Below, piece after piece: positions 1-8,147 of a stretch of 64,000 nt of DNA. Source of the stretch: [Muricauda] lutisoli (nom. illeg.) (GTDB lineage: Bacteria; Bacteroidota; Bacteroidia; Flavobacteriales; Flavobacteriaceae). Each line of letters begins with the position of its first letter. Position 1 is the stretch's first letter. Both the position numbers and the translations under genes were made by a program. The notes below the pieces were generated by a model. It was not told the origin of the DNA. It saw only the letters and a program-made list of their open reading frames with translations, and did not search any database. The stretch is taken from positions 310,001 to 374,000 of the forward strand of contig NZ_JAFLND010000001.1 in the NCBI RefSeq assembly GCF_017313105.1, written 5' to 3'.

Positions 1-1466
1 AATCGAAATGTCAGTGTTTGACTTGGTTCATAAAGTAAGGATAATCTGGGCAAGGCCAGAGCGCCATAATTGGAATGGAAGTCGGTACGAAGACCGGTTT
101 CCAAACCAAGTTCTTCGTTGATTTGCCATACATTTTGAGCGAACAATCCAAAAATCTGATAGGATTGGTCCAGTGCAATGGACTGATCTTCCCTAGTATC
201 GTTAAAATATTCCGTCCATAGATTGGTCCCGAACACCCATTCAGGACCATCCTCTGTACTGGTTGAAAAGTTCACTTCACTAAAGGAAGAACGTTGATAA
301 CCCGAAAAGGTAAAATCCGGAATCTGGATTGTACGATCGTAAAAACTGAAGCTGTTTTTGACTTCCAATCGATTTTGTTTGTTAAAAGTATGTTTGAACC
401 CCAATTGAGTGGAAACCCGTTCGGTTTGATTCGACTCAAAATATGGATTGTCCACAGGCTCTCCCTTTACATAGTCCATATTACCGCCGAGACGGTCTTC
501 CCAAATGGCATTGATTCCGAATAACAGTTCGGTTTGTTCCTCGAGGTACCAATATAGTTTAGGGTTCAACGTGAATCTATCGAACTCTGGAATGGCCGTA
601 AGCCCAATATCGGCTGGGTCATAGGGAGTTCCCAAATTATAGGAGGCGAATACAGTGGTTCCCAGCTTTTTGAATTTCTGAGAATAGAAGCCGCTCAGGT
701 CCAAGCCTAAGGCCGAAGTACCATTGGCCATGAAACTGAGTTCGGGCTCATCTTCAGGGGTCTTGGAAATCAGATTGACAAGGCCGGCTATTGCACCACC
801 ACCGTAGAGGGTGGAACTGGACCCTTTGATGACCTCCACTTGTTTGAGGTCCAAAGGCGCTATTTGCATCAGGCTCAACCCACTGGCAAACCCGGAATAC
901 AAAGGGAACCCATCCCGAAGTAACTGGGTATACTTCCCATCCAGCCCCTGGATACGGATACTGGAATTATAACTGGTGGCCGAGGTTTGCTGTGTTCGGA
1001 TACCCGTACTTTCGTTGAGTAACATGCGGATGTCCCCAGGTTTCATATTGCCCTTTTCCGAGAGCTCCTCCCCGGCAATGACCTCCACCCGTGTTGGGAT
1101 GTCCTCAATGGTTCGGGTGCTTCTAGTGGATACTAAGGTGATCTCTTCCATTTCCTCGGTCTGGGGAACAAGATAAATGGTCTGATTTTGTTGTGTTGTA
1201 TTCAAAGGAAAACGAAAGCTTCGCTCCAGCTTCGCATAACCAACATAACTCAATTGCAATTGATACGTTCCATTGGGTATATTTTCAATATGAATTTTAC
1301 CGGACGCATTGGATATAGCCCCAATATCAAGTGAGGGCAAAACGGCGGTTACGCCGATCAAGGGTTCTTTATCAATGGAATCCTTGACCACAATATCAAG
1401 GGTATTCTGTGCTAGAACAGGTACCATCCCCAAAAAAGAGAGTACCAGAAATACTTTGAATTTCAT
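1..1466 (-). CDS. TonB-dependent receptor, N-terminal part (3' end outside window)
   Basis: Outer-membrane gated channel driven by TonB. 488 residues are visible before the gene leaves the window at the left edge. Residues 1-20 are a signal peptide ending VLAQ. About 22-105 look like the carboxypeptidase-regulatory-like beta sandwich common in Bacteroidota receptors (SYVGY). About 120-235 are the plug, with the typical VIKGSSSTLYGGGAIAG segment; the barrel follows. ATG 1466 is chosen because the signal peptide begins there. The gene follows a small DUF6660-type gene by 67 bp and shares its strand with the NO/N2O genes. The ligand cannot be read from sequence. A metal such as copper, needed by NosZ, is only a guess from context. 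Confidence 0.93.
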   Translation of the reverse strand, partial: MKFKVFLVLSFLGMVPVLAQNTLDIVVKDSIDKEPLIGVTAVLPSLDIGAISNASGKIHIENIPNGTYQLQLSYVGYAKLERSFRFPLNTTQQNQTIYLVPQTEEMEEITLVSTRSTRTIEDIPTRVEVIAGEELSEKGNMKPGDIRMLLNESTGIRTQQTSATSYNSSIRIQGLDGKYTQLLRDGFPLYSGFASGLSLMQIAPLDLKQVEVIKGSSSTLYGGGAIAGLVNLISKTPEDEPELSFMANGTSALGLDLSGFYSQKFKKLGTTVFASYNLGTPYDPADIGLTAIPEFDRFTLNPKLYWYLEEQTELLFGINAIWEDRLGGNMDYVKGEPVDNPYFESNQTERVSTQLGFKHTFNKQNRLEVKNSFSFYDRTIQIPDFTFSGYQRSSFSEVNFSTSTEDGPEWVFGTNLWTEYFNDTREDQSIALDQSYQIFGLFAQNVWQINEELGLETGLRTDFHSNYGALALPRLSLLYEPSQTLTFR

Positions 1467-1492
1467 TTTTATGGTTTTTGAAGTATGATTTT

Positions 1493-1514
1493 CTTGGCCG
1501 AATCCACGGCCAAG
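1493..1514 (-). other. intercistronic hairpin
   Basis: Perfect 8-bp inverted repeat (CTTGGCCG / CGGCCAAG) with a 6-nt loop between the DUF6660-type gene and the TonB receptor gene. On the minus strand it is followed by AAAATC rather than a T run, so it looks more like an mRNA processing or stability element than a terminator. Confidence 0.5.
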
Positions 1515-1533
1515 CTTATTTTGTTAATGTAGA

Positions 1534-1863
1534 CTATACTTCAAAGTGACGGGGCGGTTTCAAGGTGTGGAAATAGACTTCTTTTGGGTTCAATTCTTGA
1601 AAATAATCTATAGTGGATTTGATAAGCATTTCGCTTGTAACAATATCCAGGAACCCATAATAGGTCAATGTAAATCCGGAACATCTTCCACAAGTGTAGA
1701 ACGGTGAACAAGGAGCCTCTTTTTCATGTCGGTCGTCACTTGATTCATTTTCACCGCTGTCCCTTATTGATAAAGTCTCAATGCAGTTACCAGTTTCCTG
1801 ACAACAAGGATATGACGATAGGAATATCGTGAGTAAAGACAGGAGTACACAGAGAAACTTCAT
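1534..1863 (-). CDS. small secreted Cys-rich protein, DUF6660-like
   Basis: 109 residues with an N-terminal signal peptide (MKFLCVLLSLLTIFLSSYPC) and a cysteine cluster CSPFYTCGRC in the middle. Size, layout and cysteines resemble the DUF6660 family of flavobacteria, found beside TonB receptors and metal-efflux genes. No function is established, and metal binding by the cysteines is an inference. It sits 67 bp upstream of the TonB receptor on the same strand, so the two are probably co-transcribed. A TATCTTTA box (one mismatch to TAnnTTTG) lies just upstream of the ATG. Confidence 0.75.
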   Translation of the reverse strand: MKFLCVLLSLLTIFLSSYPCCQETGNCIETLSIRDSGENESSDDRHEKEAPCSPFYTCGRCSGFTLTYYGFLDIVTSEMLIKSTIDYFQELNPKEVYFHTLKPPRHFEV

Positions 1864-1977
1864 AGCGTAAAGATAACAAATGCTATAAAAATCTTGAAGT
1901 TTAACGAGGGTTGCCCTTGTTTATAAACGGGGGTATAAGCAAGAAATAATAATAGGAAAGGGAATGGAAATACTTTT

Positions 1978-2352
1978 TTATTGTTGTAAATAAGTAATTT
2001 TAATTTGGAACATTTCAGCCATTTTCTCTGCCCTTAGCTTGGCTACCTTGGCTTTTTCCCCTAGGAAGTTTTCATCCACGGTCTCAAAAAACAATTGTTT
2101 CCAACGTTCAAAATGTTCACCCTTAACTGGAAGTTTCACATGGGGTGCAAATGGACTTCCAGAATAGGTGTGCTCCTCTAATAGAATCGTTTGCCAAAAC
2201 CTGTACATCTTTTCTAAATGTACAGGCCAATTATCTTTAATAACACCATTAAAAATAGGGGAGAGCAGCTCATCCTTCCTCACCCGATCGTAAAAGGTAT
2301 CCACCAATATTTTGATGTCTTCCAAACTTTCAATTTTGGTTCTCCGTGTCAT
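1978..2352 (-). CDS. group III truncated haemoglobin
   Basis: 124-residue globin of the TrHb3 family, a haem protein that binds O2 and NO and is linked to NO detoxification in other bacteria. The family pattern is visible: Tyr21 (B10) in TFYDRVRKD, His71 in FAPHVKLP (proximal His F8) and Trp84 in HFERWKQLF (G8). It is cytoplasmic, with no signal peptide. It lies downstream of ric and a small membrane gene in a same-strand group opened by an NsrR-like regulator, which supports a role in NO defence. Assignment to TrHb3 is firm. The physiological ligand is inferred. Confidence 0.92.
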   Translation of the reverse strand: MTRRTKIESLEDIKILVDTFYDRVRKDELLSPIFNGVIKDNWPVHLEKMYRFWQTILLEEHTYSGSPFAPHVKLPVKGEHFERWKQLFFETVDENFLGEKAKVAKLRAEKMAEMFQIKITYLQQ

Positions 2353-2396
2353 ATTCTTGTGTATTTAATGAATGTCCAAGTTGTGAATTGGATAAA

Positions 2397-2720
2397 TCAT
2401 ATAAGATTAATAACTATAACAATAAGACTGAAGAGTGTAGTAAGGATTAACAGGTTAAAAGTAATCAAGGGCTTTAACTGTGCCAGCACAGCGCCATTGA
2501 ATGCCATACAGAATATAGTTACAAAAAACAATAAGATCATTTTGAGCAACATATCCATATCCCCCATTAAAAGCATCATGGCAGCTGCCGAACCAAGACA
2601 GCTTTGACCAATGATGGCTATGGTCGAATACCCCATCTGGCCTTTTTTGAACTCCAAGAAAAGCTGATTGTGCAAGTTCGTTACCCTATTATTGCTTCGA
2701 TTGACTCCATTGGTAGCCAT
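2397..2720 (-). CDS. small integral membrane protein of unknown function
   Basis: 107 residues with a polar N terminus (about 1-28) followed by three hydrophobic stretches (about 31-52, 58-80, 86-106). The middle of the protein is rich in Met and Ala (AAAMMLLMGDMDMLLKM). No family is recognised. It starts 9 bp after the ric stop codon and ends 44 bp before the truncated haemoglobin gene, so it is likely part of the same NO-responsive transcript. The methionine-rich helix could bind a metal or haem, but that is speculation. Confidence 0.75.
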   Translation of the reverse strand: MATNGVNRSNNRVTNLHNQLFLEFKKGQMGYSTIAIIGQSCLGSAAAMMLLMGDMDMLLKMILLFFVTIFCMAFNGAVLAQLKPLITFNLLILTTLFSLIVIVINLI

Positions 2721-2728
2721 AGGAATGT

Positions 2729-3445
2729 TTATTTGTTAGAGAGTTTACTTTCCAATGTTTCCGCTTTTGGGAACAAGATGTTGTTTTCCAAATGGATGTG
2801 TCGATGGAGGTCTTCCTCAAATTCCTGAAGGAGCGAAAAGGTGACCCGGTAGGTGTTGCAAGCATCGGCGGGGGGCGTGTAGTCATTGCTCAAATCAGCT
2901 ATTTTTCGGAATCGTTCTCCTTCATTGTCATGCTCTTCCATCATCATTTTGATGGGATTTTTTACGGTTCCAAAATGAGATTGCTCCATAGGCGAACCTT
3001 TAGAAGACCCATTGACCATTTTACGTACCCAAGGAAAGAGGACCAACTCTTCTTTTTTCATGTGCATGGCCAATTCTCCAGCCGAGGTGTGAAAATATTC
3101 CGAAATTTGATGTAATTCAGGATGACGGTCTCCGTGCACCTTGCAAAGTTTGACCAGATATTGCTTTAGAATTGGTATTTGTTGCTCCACATACCTATGG
3201 TGTTTTTTCTCAATATAATCGATTAACAAATCCAGAGGCCAAGTCTTAAAATCGGGTTGATCATCTTGGTCTTGCTGCTGTACGATATCAAGTTCTTGTA
3301 TCAAGCCTTTCAAATCCAATCCTTTTCTATCCGCAATTTCTTTGAGGGTACGGTTGCCTTTACAGCAGAAATCAATTTTGTGGTTTTTAAAGATTTGTGC
3401 GGTACGGTAGTCTTCCGCCACCATTTGTCCAATAGTTTTTTCCAT
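2729..3445 (-). CDS. ric: iron-sulfur cluster repair di-iron protein Ric/ScdA/YtfE
   Basis: 238-residue cytoplasmic protein that repairs iron-sulfur clusters damaged by NO or peroxide. The N-terminal ScdA domain (DUF542) contains the signature FCCKG at 26-30. The remainder is a hemerythrin-like four-helix bundle with several conserved His and Glu (for example KKHHRYVEQQ and MKKEELVLFPW, HIHLENNILFP near the C terminus) that carry the di-iron site. Length fits the family. A dyad resembling an Rrf2 operator (3489-3506) lies 44 bp upstream, and the Rrf2 gene itself is the next gene upstream, so NO-responsive control is likely. Confidence 0.95.
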   Translation of the reverse strand: MEKTIGQMVAEDYRTAQIFKNHKIDFCCKGNRTLKEIADRKGLDLKGLIQELDIVQQQDQDDQPDFKTWPLDLLIDYIEKKHHRYVEQQIPILKQYLVKLCKVHGDRHPELHQISEYFHTSAGELAMHMKKEELVLFPWVRKMVNGSSKGSPMEQSHFGTVKNPIKMMMEEHDNEGERFRKIADLSNDYTPPADACNTYRVTFSLLQEFEEDLHRHIHLENNILFPKAETLESKLSNK

Positions 3446-3488
3446 GTTTCAATTTTTTTATGCTATACAATCAGTTTATTCACATTAA

Positions 3489-3506
3489 TCGGATAAAATT
3501 GTCCGA
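3489..3506. promoter_or_regulatory. putative Rrf2/NsrR-type operator upstream of ric
   Basis: 8-2-8 inverted repeat TCGGATAA-AA-TTGTCCGA with one mismatch between the arms. Its TCGGAYAA half-site recurs at 4004-4011 in front of the Rrf2 gene, and a GGATAA core recurs at 12956-12961 before the second Rrf2 gene. Assignment to an Rrf2 protein is inferred from position. Confidence 0.6.
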
Positions 3507-3524
3507 AATAAAGTCAAAAATTTT

Positions 3525-3962
3525 TTAACGTTTCAAAAAGGTCATACCAACCTCCAACCCCATGGCCAATTCATATAAGTTTGTGCTTGCCAACATTTTA
3601 CTTAAATTGGTTCTAATATCAACGAATTTATCGTGCAAGGGACAAGGCTGGTTCGCATTACACTCCTTGAGTCCCAGACCACAACCCTTAAAGATTTTAT
3701 CCCCATCGATAGCCTTGACGATCATATTCAATTTTACATTGTTCATTTCCTCTCGATCAATTTCAAAGCCACCGGTAGGCCCTTTTACCGATTTTACAAT
3801 ATCGTTCCTAGTAAGTAATTGTAGGGTTTTGGCAGTAAAAGCAATGGGTGAATCTATTTCCTCGGCGATCTCATTTACGCTGACACGTCTTCCTTCCAAA
3901 GATTGGAGTGTAATATATACCGCAGCGCGTATGCCATATTCACAGGCTTTTGAAAACATCAT
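3525..3962 (-). CDS. Rrf2 family [Fe-S] transcriptional regulator, NsrR-like
   Basis: 145-residue winged-helix regulator. The helix-turn-helix is in the first 65 residues (FSKACEYGIRA start, KGPTGGF wing). Three cysteines at 94, 101 and 107 in CGLGLKECNANQPC match the cluster-ligating loop of NsrR and IscR, which in NsrR senses NO. Either Met1 or Met2 (3959) may be the start. A good promoter lies upstream (TTG at 4011-4009, 19-nt spacer, TATCTTTG at 3989-3982) and a GACA-AAAA-TGTC dyad overlaps its -33 TTG, which suggests autorepression. Neighbours ric, haemoglobin and nos genes support NO sensing. Confidence 0.92.
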   Translation of the reverse strand: MMFSKACEYGIRAAVYITLQSLEGRRVSVNEIAEEIDSPIAFTAKTLQLLTRNDIVKSVKGPTGGFEIDREEMNNVKLNMIVKAIDGDKIFKGCGLGLKECNANQPCPLHDKFVDIRTNLSKMLASTNLYELAMGLEVGMTFLKR

Positions 3963-3981
3963 GAGGAAACTTTTATAGATA

Positions 3982-4011
3982 CAAAGATAACATTAAAAAT
4001 AAATCGGACAA
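3982..4011 (-). promoter_or_regulatory. promoter of the NsrR-like gene
   Basis: Bacteroidota sigma-A pattern on the minus strand: -33 TTG at 4011-4009, 19-nt spacer, -7 TATCTTTG at 3989-3982, a full match to TAnnTTTG. The start codon is about 20 nt downstream. Confidence 0.7.
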
Positions 4012-4021
4012 AAATGTCTTT
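4004..4021. promoter_or_regulatory. putative Rrf2 operator overlapping the -33 element
   Basis: Contains half-site TCGGACAA and the perfect dyad GACA-AAAA-TGTC (4007-4018). It covers the -33 TTG (4009-4011) of the Rrf2 promoter, a position suited to autorepression. It shares its half-site with the dyad before ric. Confidence 0.6.
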
Positions 4022-4102
4022 TATTTATTTTAAATCAAAAATTCACTTGATAATCAAATATACTTTATTGGAGGGTAATCCAACACAGATTGACAATATA
4101 TC

Positions 4103-5332
4103 TTAGGTTAGAGCACGGTTTTTTATGAGCATGATGGCAATGCCGATAGGAATCAGGAGAGTTGCCCAGGCCATTAGCTTCCCTTGTCCCTCGAATATGC
4201 CCCATCCCTGCCAAGCAGCAATACCCTTGTAGAATATCAGAGCTTCGGTAAGGATAAAACCCACGAAATACCACGGAAAGGATTTTGTTGATATTCGAAA
4301 CATCTCAAAATAATCCATGAAAAAGAACAAAGCCATGCTGATGACGCCCAAAAAAGTCAAGTGCAAATACCCGATTGTAAAGTCTAGATACTTAGCTGCC
4401 ATAGTTGAAAAATAAGGGAGTACGGTCAGTAATTGAAGCACGATTTTAATCAAACCCATCGCCACTACTAATTTAATGAGCAGGGTTTGCAATTTTGTTA
4501 GTGATAATTCAAAGAACTGATTCTTGATCATTCCCCACAAGCATGCAAATGCATAGAGTTGAGCCATCGCACCAAATCCAGCCAGTGTATAAAACCCAAA
4601 AGGGGGCTTTGTCCAAAGAGTGGATAAGAAAAAGGTAAATACAATGCCCAAGTTGAAGCTCAAAAAAAAGTGGGTGAAGGATTTTTTGGGAATTTCCAAC
4701 CCATGTTGCTCCCAAACAAAAAGGAATATCCCCACTACCGCAAGAATCATCCACCCATTGTACTGAAAATGCAAGTAAAAATATATGGCCAGTCGATACC
4801 AAATGGATTGAGGGCCTAAGCTGTTCATGATGGCTCCCAAGGCCCAAGGCCCCAAACTGGAAATCATCATATAAATTAGGGCTGCTTTGGCACATTTTAG
4901 CCCTTTGCTATGTTTATATTTTAGGTCGATGTTTTTCCAAAAATGATATACGTACACATAGGATACGATCAGGAACAATGTGGAAAAAACTATGGAAAAG
5001 AGTGCATACCCTTGAAATGGGAAGGTCAGCAGCATCCCGATCAATGTGGCTTGTGTAAACCAAAAAATACGTTTGTACGTTCTGCTGGATTTCTTTTTCT
5101 CCAAAAAGCAAAAATGTAGCAAAGTGGTCAAAGCAACATACACCCATCCCAATAAGGCTATGTGCGAATGGCCATGGACAACAAACCTATAATTGAAATC
5201 CAAGCCAAGAATAGGGTAGAAGCGTAGCAATAAGCCAAGTATGGCTGCCACGAGAAAATATGTCATGGCCATTTGGAGATGCGATCGATATGATTTACCC
5301 TTCACGTTAAATGGTTTGAAAAAATGCTCCAA
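4103..5332 (-). CDS. polytopic membrane protein, haem-copper-oxidase subunit I-like
   Basis: 409 residues with roughly 11-12 hydrophobic helices and no signal peptide. The second helix region carries HGHSHIALLGW (His53, His55, His57), the kind of His-rich helix start seen in haem-copper oxidase subunit I/NorB-like and NnrS-like proteins. It is clearly shorter than canonical CcoN or NorB, and I could not trace the full set of haem and CuB histidines. It starts 6 bp after nosY, so it is the last gene of the nos operon. A role in NO handling or nos electron transfer is inferred. Exact family uncertain. Confidence 0.65.
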   Translation of the reverse strand: MEHFFKPFNVKGKSYRSHLQMAMTYFLVAAILGLLLRFYPILGLDFNYRFVVHGHSHIALLGWVYVALTTLLHFCFLEKKKSSRTYKRIFWFTQATLIGMLLTFPFQGYALFSIVFSTLFLIVSYVYVYHFWKNIDLKYKHSKGLKCAKAALIYMMISSLGPWALGAIMNSLGPQSIWYRLAIYFYLHFQYNGWMILAVVGIFLFVWEQHGLEIPKKSFTHFFLSFNLGIVFTFFLSTLWTKPPFGFYTLAGFGAMAQLYAFACLWGMIKNQFFELSLTKLQTLLIKLVVAMGLIKIVLQLLTVLPYFSTMAAKYLDFTIGYLHLTFLGVISMALFFFMDYFEMFRISTKSFPWYFVGFILTEALIFYKGIAAWQGWGIFEGQGKLMAWATLLIPIGIAIMLIKNRALT

Positions 5333-5338
5333 TCAAGA

Positions 5339-6121
5339 TTAAAAATCTTTTTTACCAGCTTTGTATCGTAATCCCAATATAGGCAGTATGGTCCACAATA
5401 GAAGAATGGCCAGTGAAATCAAGAAACCTAGATTGGTACCAAAGAACTGTTTGAAAATGGCTCCTGTGTACCCCAATAAGGCAGAAATATCCAATTTGAG
5501 CAGTATCAATATCCTGGAAAGATCAATGGGGTTGAGTATGGTGGACACCAAGGAGAATGTGTCCAAAGGGTATTCTTCGAAAACGATGAGCGACATCAAG
5601 AACAGTCCATCGTAGACCACAGCCAAGAAAAGCCAAAGCAACACGGCATAGCCAAAACCTTTGATTTTATTTTCATTGGATATGGCAATTACAAAGGACA
5701 GCCCCACAAAAATGAAGGTCAAAAAAGCCCCAGTGACCAATAACAGGGAAAAATCAAAAATGGCATTGCTCCGTAAAAGTCCGTACAGTACAAATGGGAT
5801 CCCCAATCCCAATACCAAGCTCAGGGTCAGTGAGCCTGCCACTCCAAAATATTGCCCCATAAATATGGAGCTCCGCTTAATAGGTTGGGCCAAGAGGAGT
5901 TCGGTAAATTCCCGTGAATTGTAGTAGTACATTACTCCAAATATGGTACCAATCAAGGGAATCAGGACAATAATCACGTTCATTAGGGTAATCACGGCTT
6001 TGGAGACATCGTTGTTCAAGAACAACAAAACAAAACCCAGGGCGAGGTAAAACAAAAAGTAAACATAGCTCCAACGGCTTCGTATAAGATCGTAAAAACT
6101 GTACTTCAATATTTTAAGCAT
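5339..6121 (-). CDS. nosY: NosY-type ABC transporter permease
   Basis: 260-residue inner-membrane protein with six hydrophobic segments (about 16-34, 38-62, 100-125, 130-150, 165-185, 236-253), of the ABC-2 permease type. With NosF it forms the transporter required, together with NosD, for copper-site maturation of N2O reductase. Its start overlaps the end of nosF by 8 bp, which indicates translational coupling. Gene order D-F-Y is the classical nos order. Confidence 0.9.
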   Translation of the reverse strand: MLKILKYSFYDLIRSRWSYVYFLFYLALGFVLLFLNNDVSKAVITLMNVIIVLIPLIGTIFGVMYYYNSREFTELLLAQPIKRSSIFMGQYFGVAGSLTLSLVLGLGIPFVLYGLLRSNAIFDFSLLLVTGAFLTFIFVGLSFVIAISNENKIKGFGYAVLLWLFLAVVYDGLFLMSLIVFEEYPLDTFSLVSTILNPIDLSRILILLKLDISALLGYTGAIFKQFFGTNLGFLISLAILLLWTILPILGLRYKAGKKDF

Positions 6122-6824
6122 GGCTAGCTGTTGTTATGGCCGCAATGGCGTGTTCAAAATTGGTTTGTTCGGTCTGTTCCATAAGTTTTCCGATACTCCC
6201 TTTAAAATAAATTTCTCCTTCCAACAGGTATACAATCTCATCGGCCACTTCTTCCACAAACTGCATGATGTGCGAAGTGATCAAAATGGTTTTTCCATTG
6301 GCCTTTTCTTTTTGGATCAACTCCTTTAAATGAATCAATGCCTTGGGATCCAAACCTGTGGTAGGTTCATCTAAAATAATCAGTGGACTAGCAAACATAA
6401 AGGTCAGAACAATGTTCACTTTTTGTTTGGTGCCCCCGGATAGGGTGGCTAGTTTTTTGTTCAAAAACGGTTCCAGTCCAAAGAGGTTGATGAGTTCGGC
6501 TTCTTCACTTGGGCTGTTTCTGAGATCCTTGATCATGCCAATCAATTCCTTCACCTTGATATTGGGCGGGAAATTGGCAATTTGGGGGAGGTAATCAATT
6601 TTTTTGCGGTATTTCCATCCTTTTTTTATGGGTTCTCCCAAAACCGAGATTTGTCCTTTATTTGGGATCACCATGCCCAAGATACTCTTGATCAAAGTGG
6701 TTTTTCCTGAACCATTTGGCCCGAGGATGGCATAAATGTTACCCTTGTCAATGCTTAGGTCAACTCCTTTCAAAACTTGGTTCTTGCCAAATTGCTTGTG
6801 AAGATTGTTTATTTTAATGGTCAT
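6114..6824 (-). CDS. nosF: NosF-type ABC transporter ATP-binding protein
   Basis: 236-residue ABC ATPase. Walker A is GPNGSGKT (35-42), the signature is LSGGTKQ, Walker B with the catalytic Glu is LIILDEPTTGLDP, and the switch His is in TSHIM. It energises NosY and supports assembly of the NosZ copper centres with NosD. It overlaps nosD by 4 bp (ATGA) and nosY by 8 bp, so the three are one translationally coupled unit. Assignment to nos rather than a generic ABC system rests on these neighbours. Confidence 0.93.
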   Translation of the reverse strand: MTIKINNLHKQFGKNQVLKGVDLSIDKGNIYAILGPNGSGKTTLIKSILGMVIPNKGQISVLGEPIKKGWKYRKKIDYLPQIANFPPNIKVKELIGMIKDLRNSPSEEAELINLFGLEPFLNKKLATLSGGTKQKVNIVLTFMFASPLIILDEPTTGLDPKALIHLKELIQKEKANGKTILITSHIMQFVEEVADEIVYLLEGEIYFKGSIGKLMEQTEQTNFEHAIAAITTASHA

Positions 6825-8071
6825 GATCGTACTTTCATTAAAGGTTGGGCATCTTTTAAATTATCGGGCGTAAAAACCGGGGAGACCCTTTCGGAAAAAT
6901 CAATAATGTCCATAAAAAGACTCCTTAATAGCACAATGGTCTCCGGAGTGCGGTTGACAACATAAGAAAATAGTTTCACTGGACGATAAGGGACATCCCC
7001 AATGCCGTCCTTATCTAAATCGTATCCCGTGTAACTGCTCCAGAAATTACCCTCAAAGACATTATCGTTGAGTTTGCTGTTGTAGGAGATGTCAAATGAA
7101 TTGTAAAGGAAATTATTTCCTTTGAAGCTATTGGTATAGCAAGCTCCAATTACACGTATGGCCCAACCATTGCCAATAAAATCGTTGTTGGTGTACTTGA
7201 TTCGGTTGGATCCCTCTATGTTGATGCCGATGGTGTTCTCCTCAAAAATATTTCCACTGATCTCTGCATCATTGATTTCTTTCAATAACATGCCATAGGC
7301 AGCCGTACCCCAATTCTTCCGAAAGGTGTTGTTTTTCATAGTGATGAATTTGGAGAACATCACTGCGACACCAGCACCATTATTTTCAAAAGTATTATTG
7401 GTATAGACATCATTGTTCGAGAACATGAAATGGAGGCCATAGCGAAGATTGTCCATGCTCACATTGTCAGTAATGGTAATTTCATCGGAAAATTCGAGGT
7501 AGATGCCGTCCCGGGTGCCCTGTACATGGTTTTTTAGCACCTCTACGTCTGAAGAATACCAAAGTTGTATCCCATTGCCTGAGTTGTATTCGTCGACAGC
7601 TTCCCCTATGATTCTGTTGTGGTAGACTTTGCCATGGGAGGATTTCTCCAAATAGATGCCAAAGAAAAGCTGTTCCAAAACCATGTTCTGAATGAGGAAA
7701 TTTTTGCTCTGTACCACTCGTATCGCCGCATTGTCCTTGGTATAACTGACCCCTACATTTATGATGAATAGACCATCTAAAGTAACATGGTCCGATGTAA
7801 CCCTAAAAATCTCCCCTTTTTTTTCACCATCCACGATAGGATAACCAATTCCTCTTATTACTAAGGGTTTATCCACCAATATTTCAAATTCCCGATACCT
7901 GCCCTTTTGTATCAATAAGGTATCGTAGGGCTGGGCTAGGGCAATAGTCTCCTTAATGGAGTTGTGCTCGCAGTCGCTACAAACATTCCATGTTTTCGCC
8001 CAAACCAAAGATGTCCACAGCAGAAGCGGCAGGGCTAGGATAAATTTGTGATGTGGATGGAAGGTTGACAT
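6821..8071 (-). CDS. nosD: NosD, periplasmic copper-maturation beta-helix protein
   Basis: 416 residues. A signal peptide occupies about 1-25 (LALPLLLWTSLVWA). The rest is a right-handed parallel beta-helix built from short repeats rich in N, I and G (NNTFENNGAG, NNTFRKNWG, NDFIGNGWAI), the CASH/NosD pattern. A Cys pair, CSDC, follows the signal peptide at about 31-34. It acts in the periplasm in maturation of the CuZ site of NosZ. The stop codon overlaps the nosF start. A 76-bp gap separates it from the upstream PNPOx-like gene. Confidence 0.95.
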   Translation of the reverse strand: MSTFHPHHKFILALPLLLWTSLVWAKTWNVCSDCEHNSIKETIALAQPYDTLLIQKGRYREFEILVDKPLVIRGIGYPIVDGEKKGEIFRVTSDHVTLDGLFIINVGVSYTKDNAAIRVVQSKNFLIQNMVLEQLFFGIYLEKSSHGKVYHNRIIGEAVDEYNSGNGIQLWYSSDVEVLKNHVQGTRDGIYLEFSDEITITDNVSMDNLRYGLHFMFSNNDVYTNNTFENNGAGVAVMFSKFITMKNNTFRKNWGTAAYGMLLKEINDAEISGNIFEENTIGINIEGSNRIKYTNNDFIGNGWAIRVIGACYTNSFKGNNFLYNSFDISYNSKLNDNVFEGNFWSSYTGYDLDKDGIGDVPYRPVKLFSYVVNRTPETIVLLRSLFMDIIDFSERVSPVFTPDNLKDAQPLMKVRS

Positions 8072-8147
8072 ATAGTGATTACTGTTTATGAGGTTCTATA
8101 TTTATATCCATTTAGGTTTGTTTTTCCAAGTCTCCGTTAGATGTAAC

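Noticed and set aside
4047..4057. TTGATAATCAA palindrome as an Fnr site
   Set aside because: The half-sites are separated by one base instead of four, and it lies about 75 bp from the nearest promoter; not a credible Fnr site.
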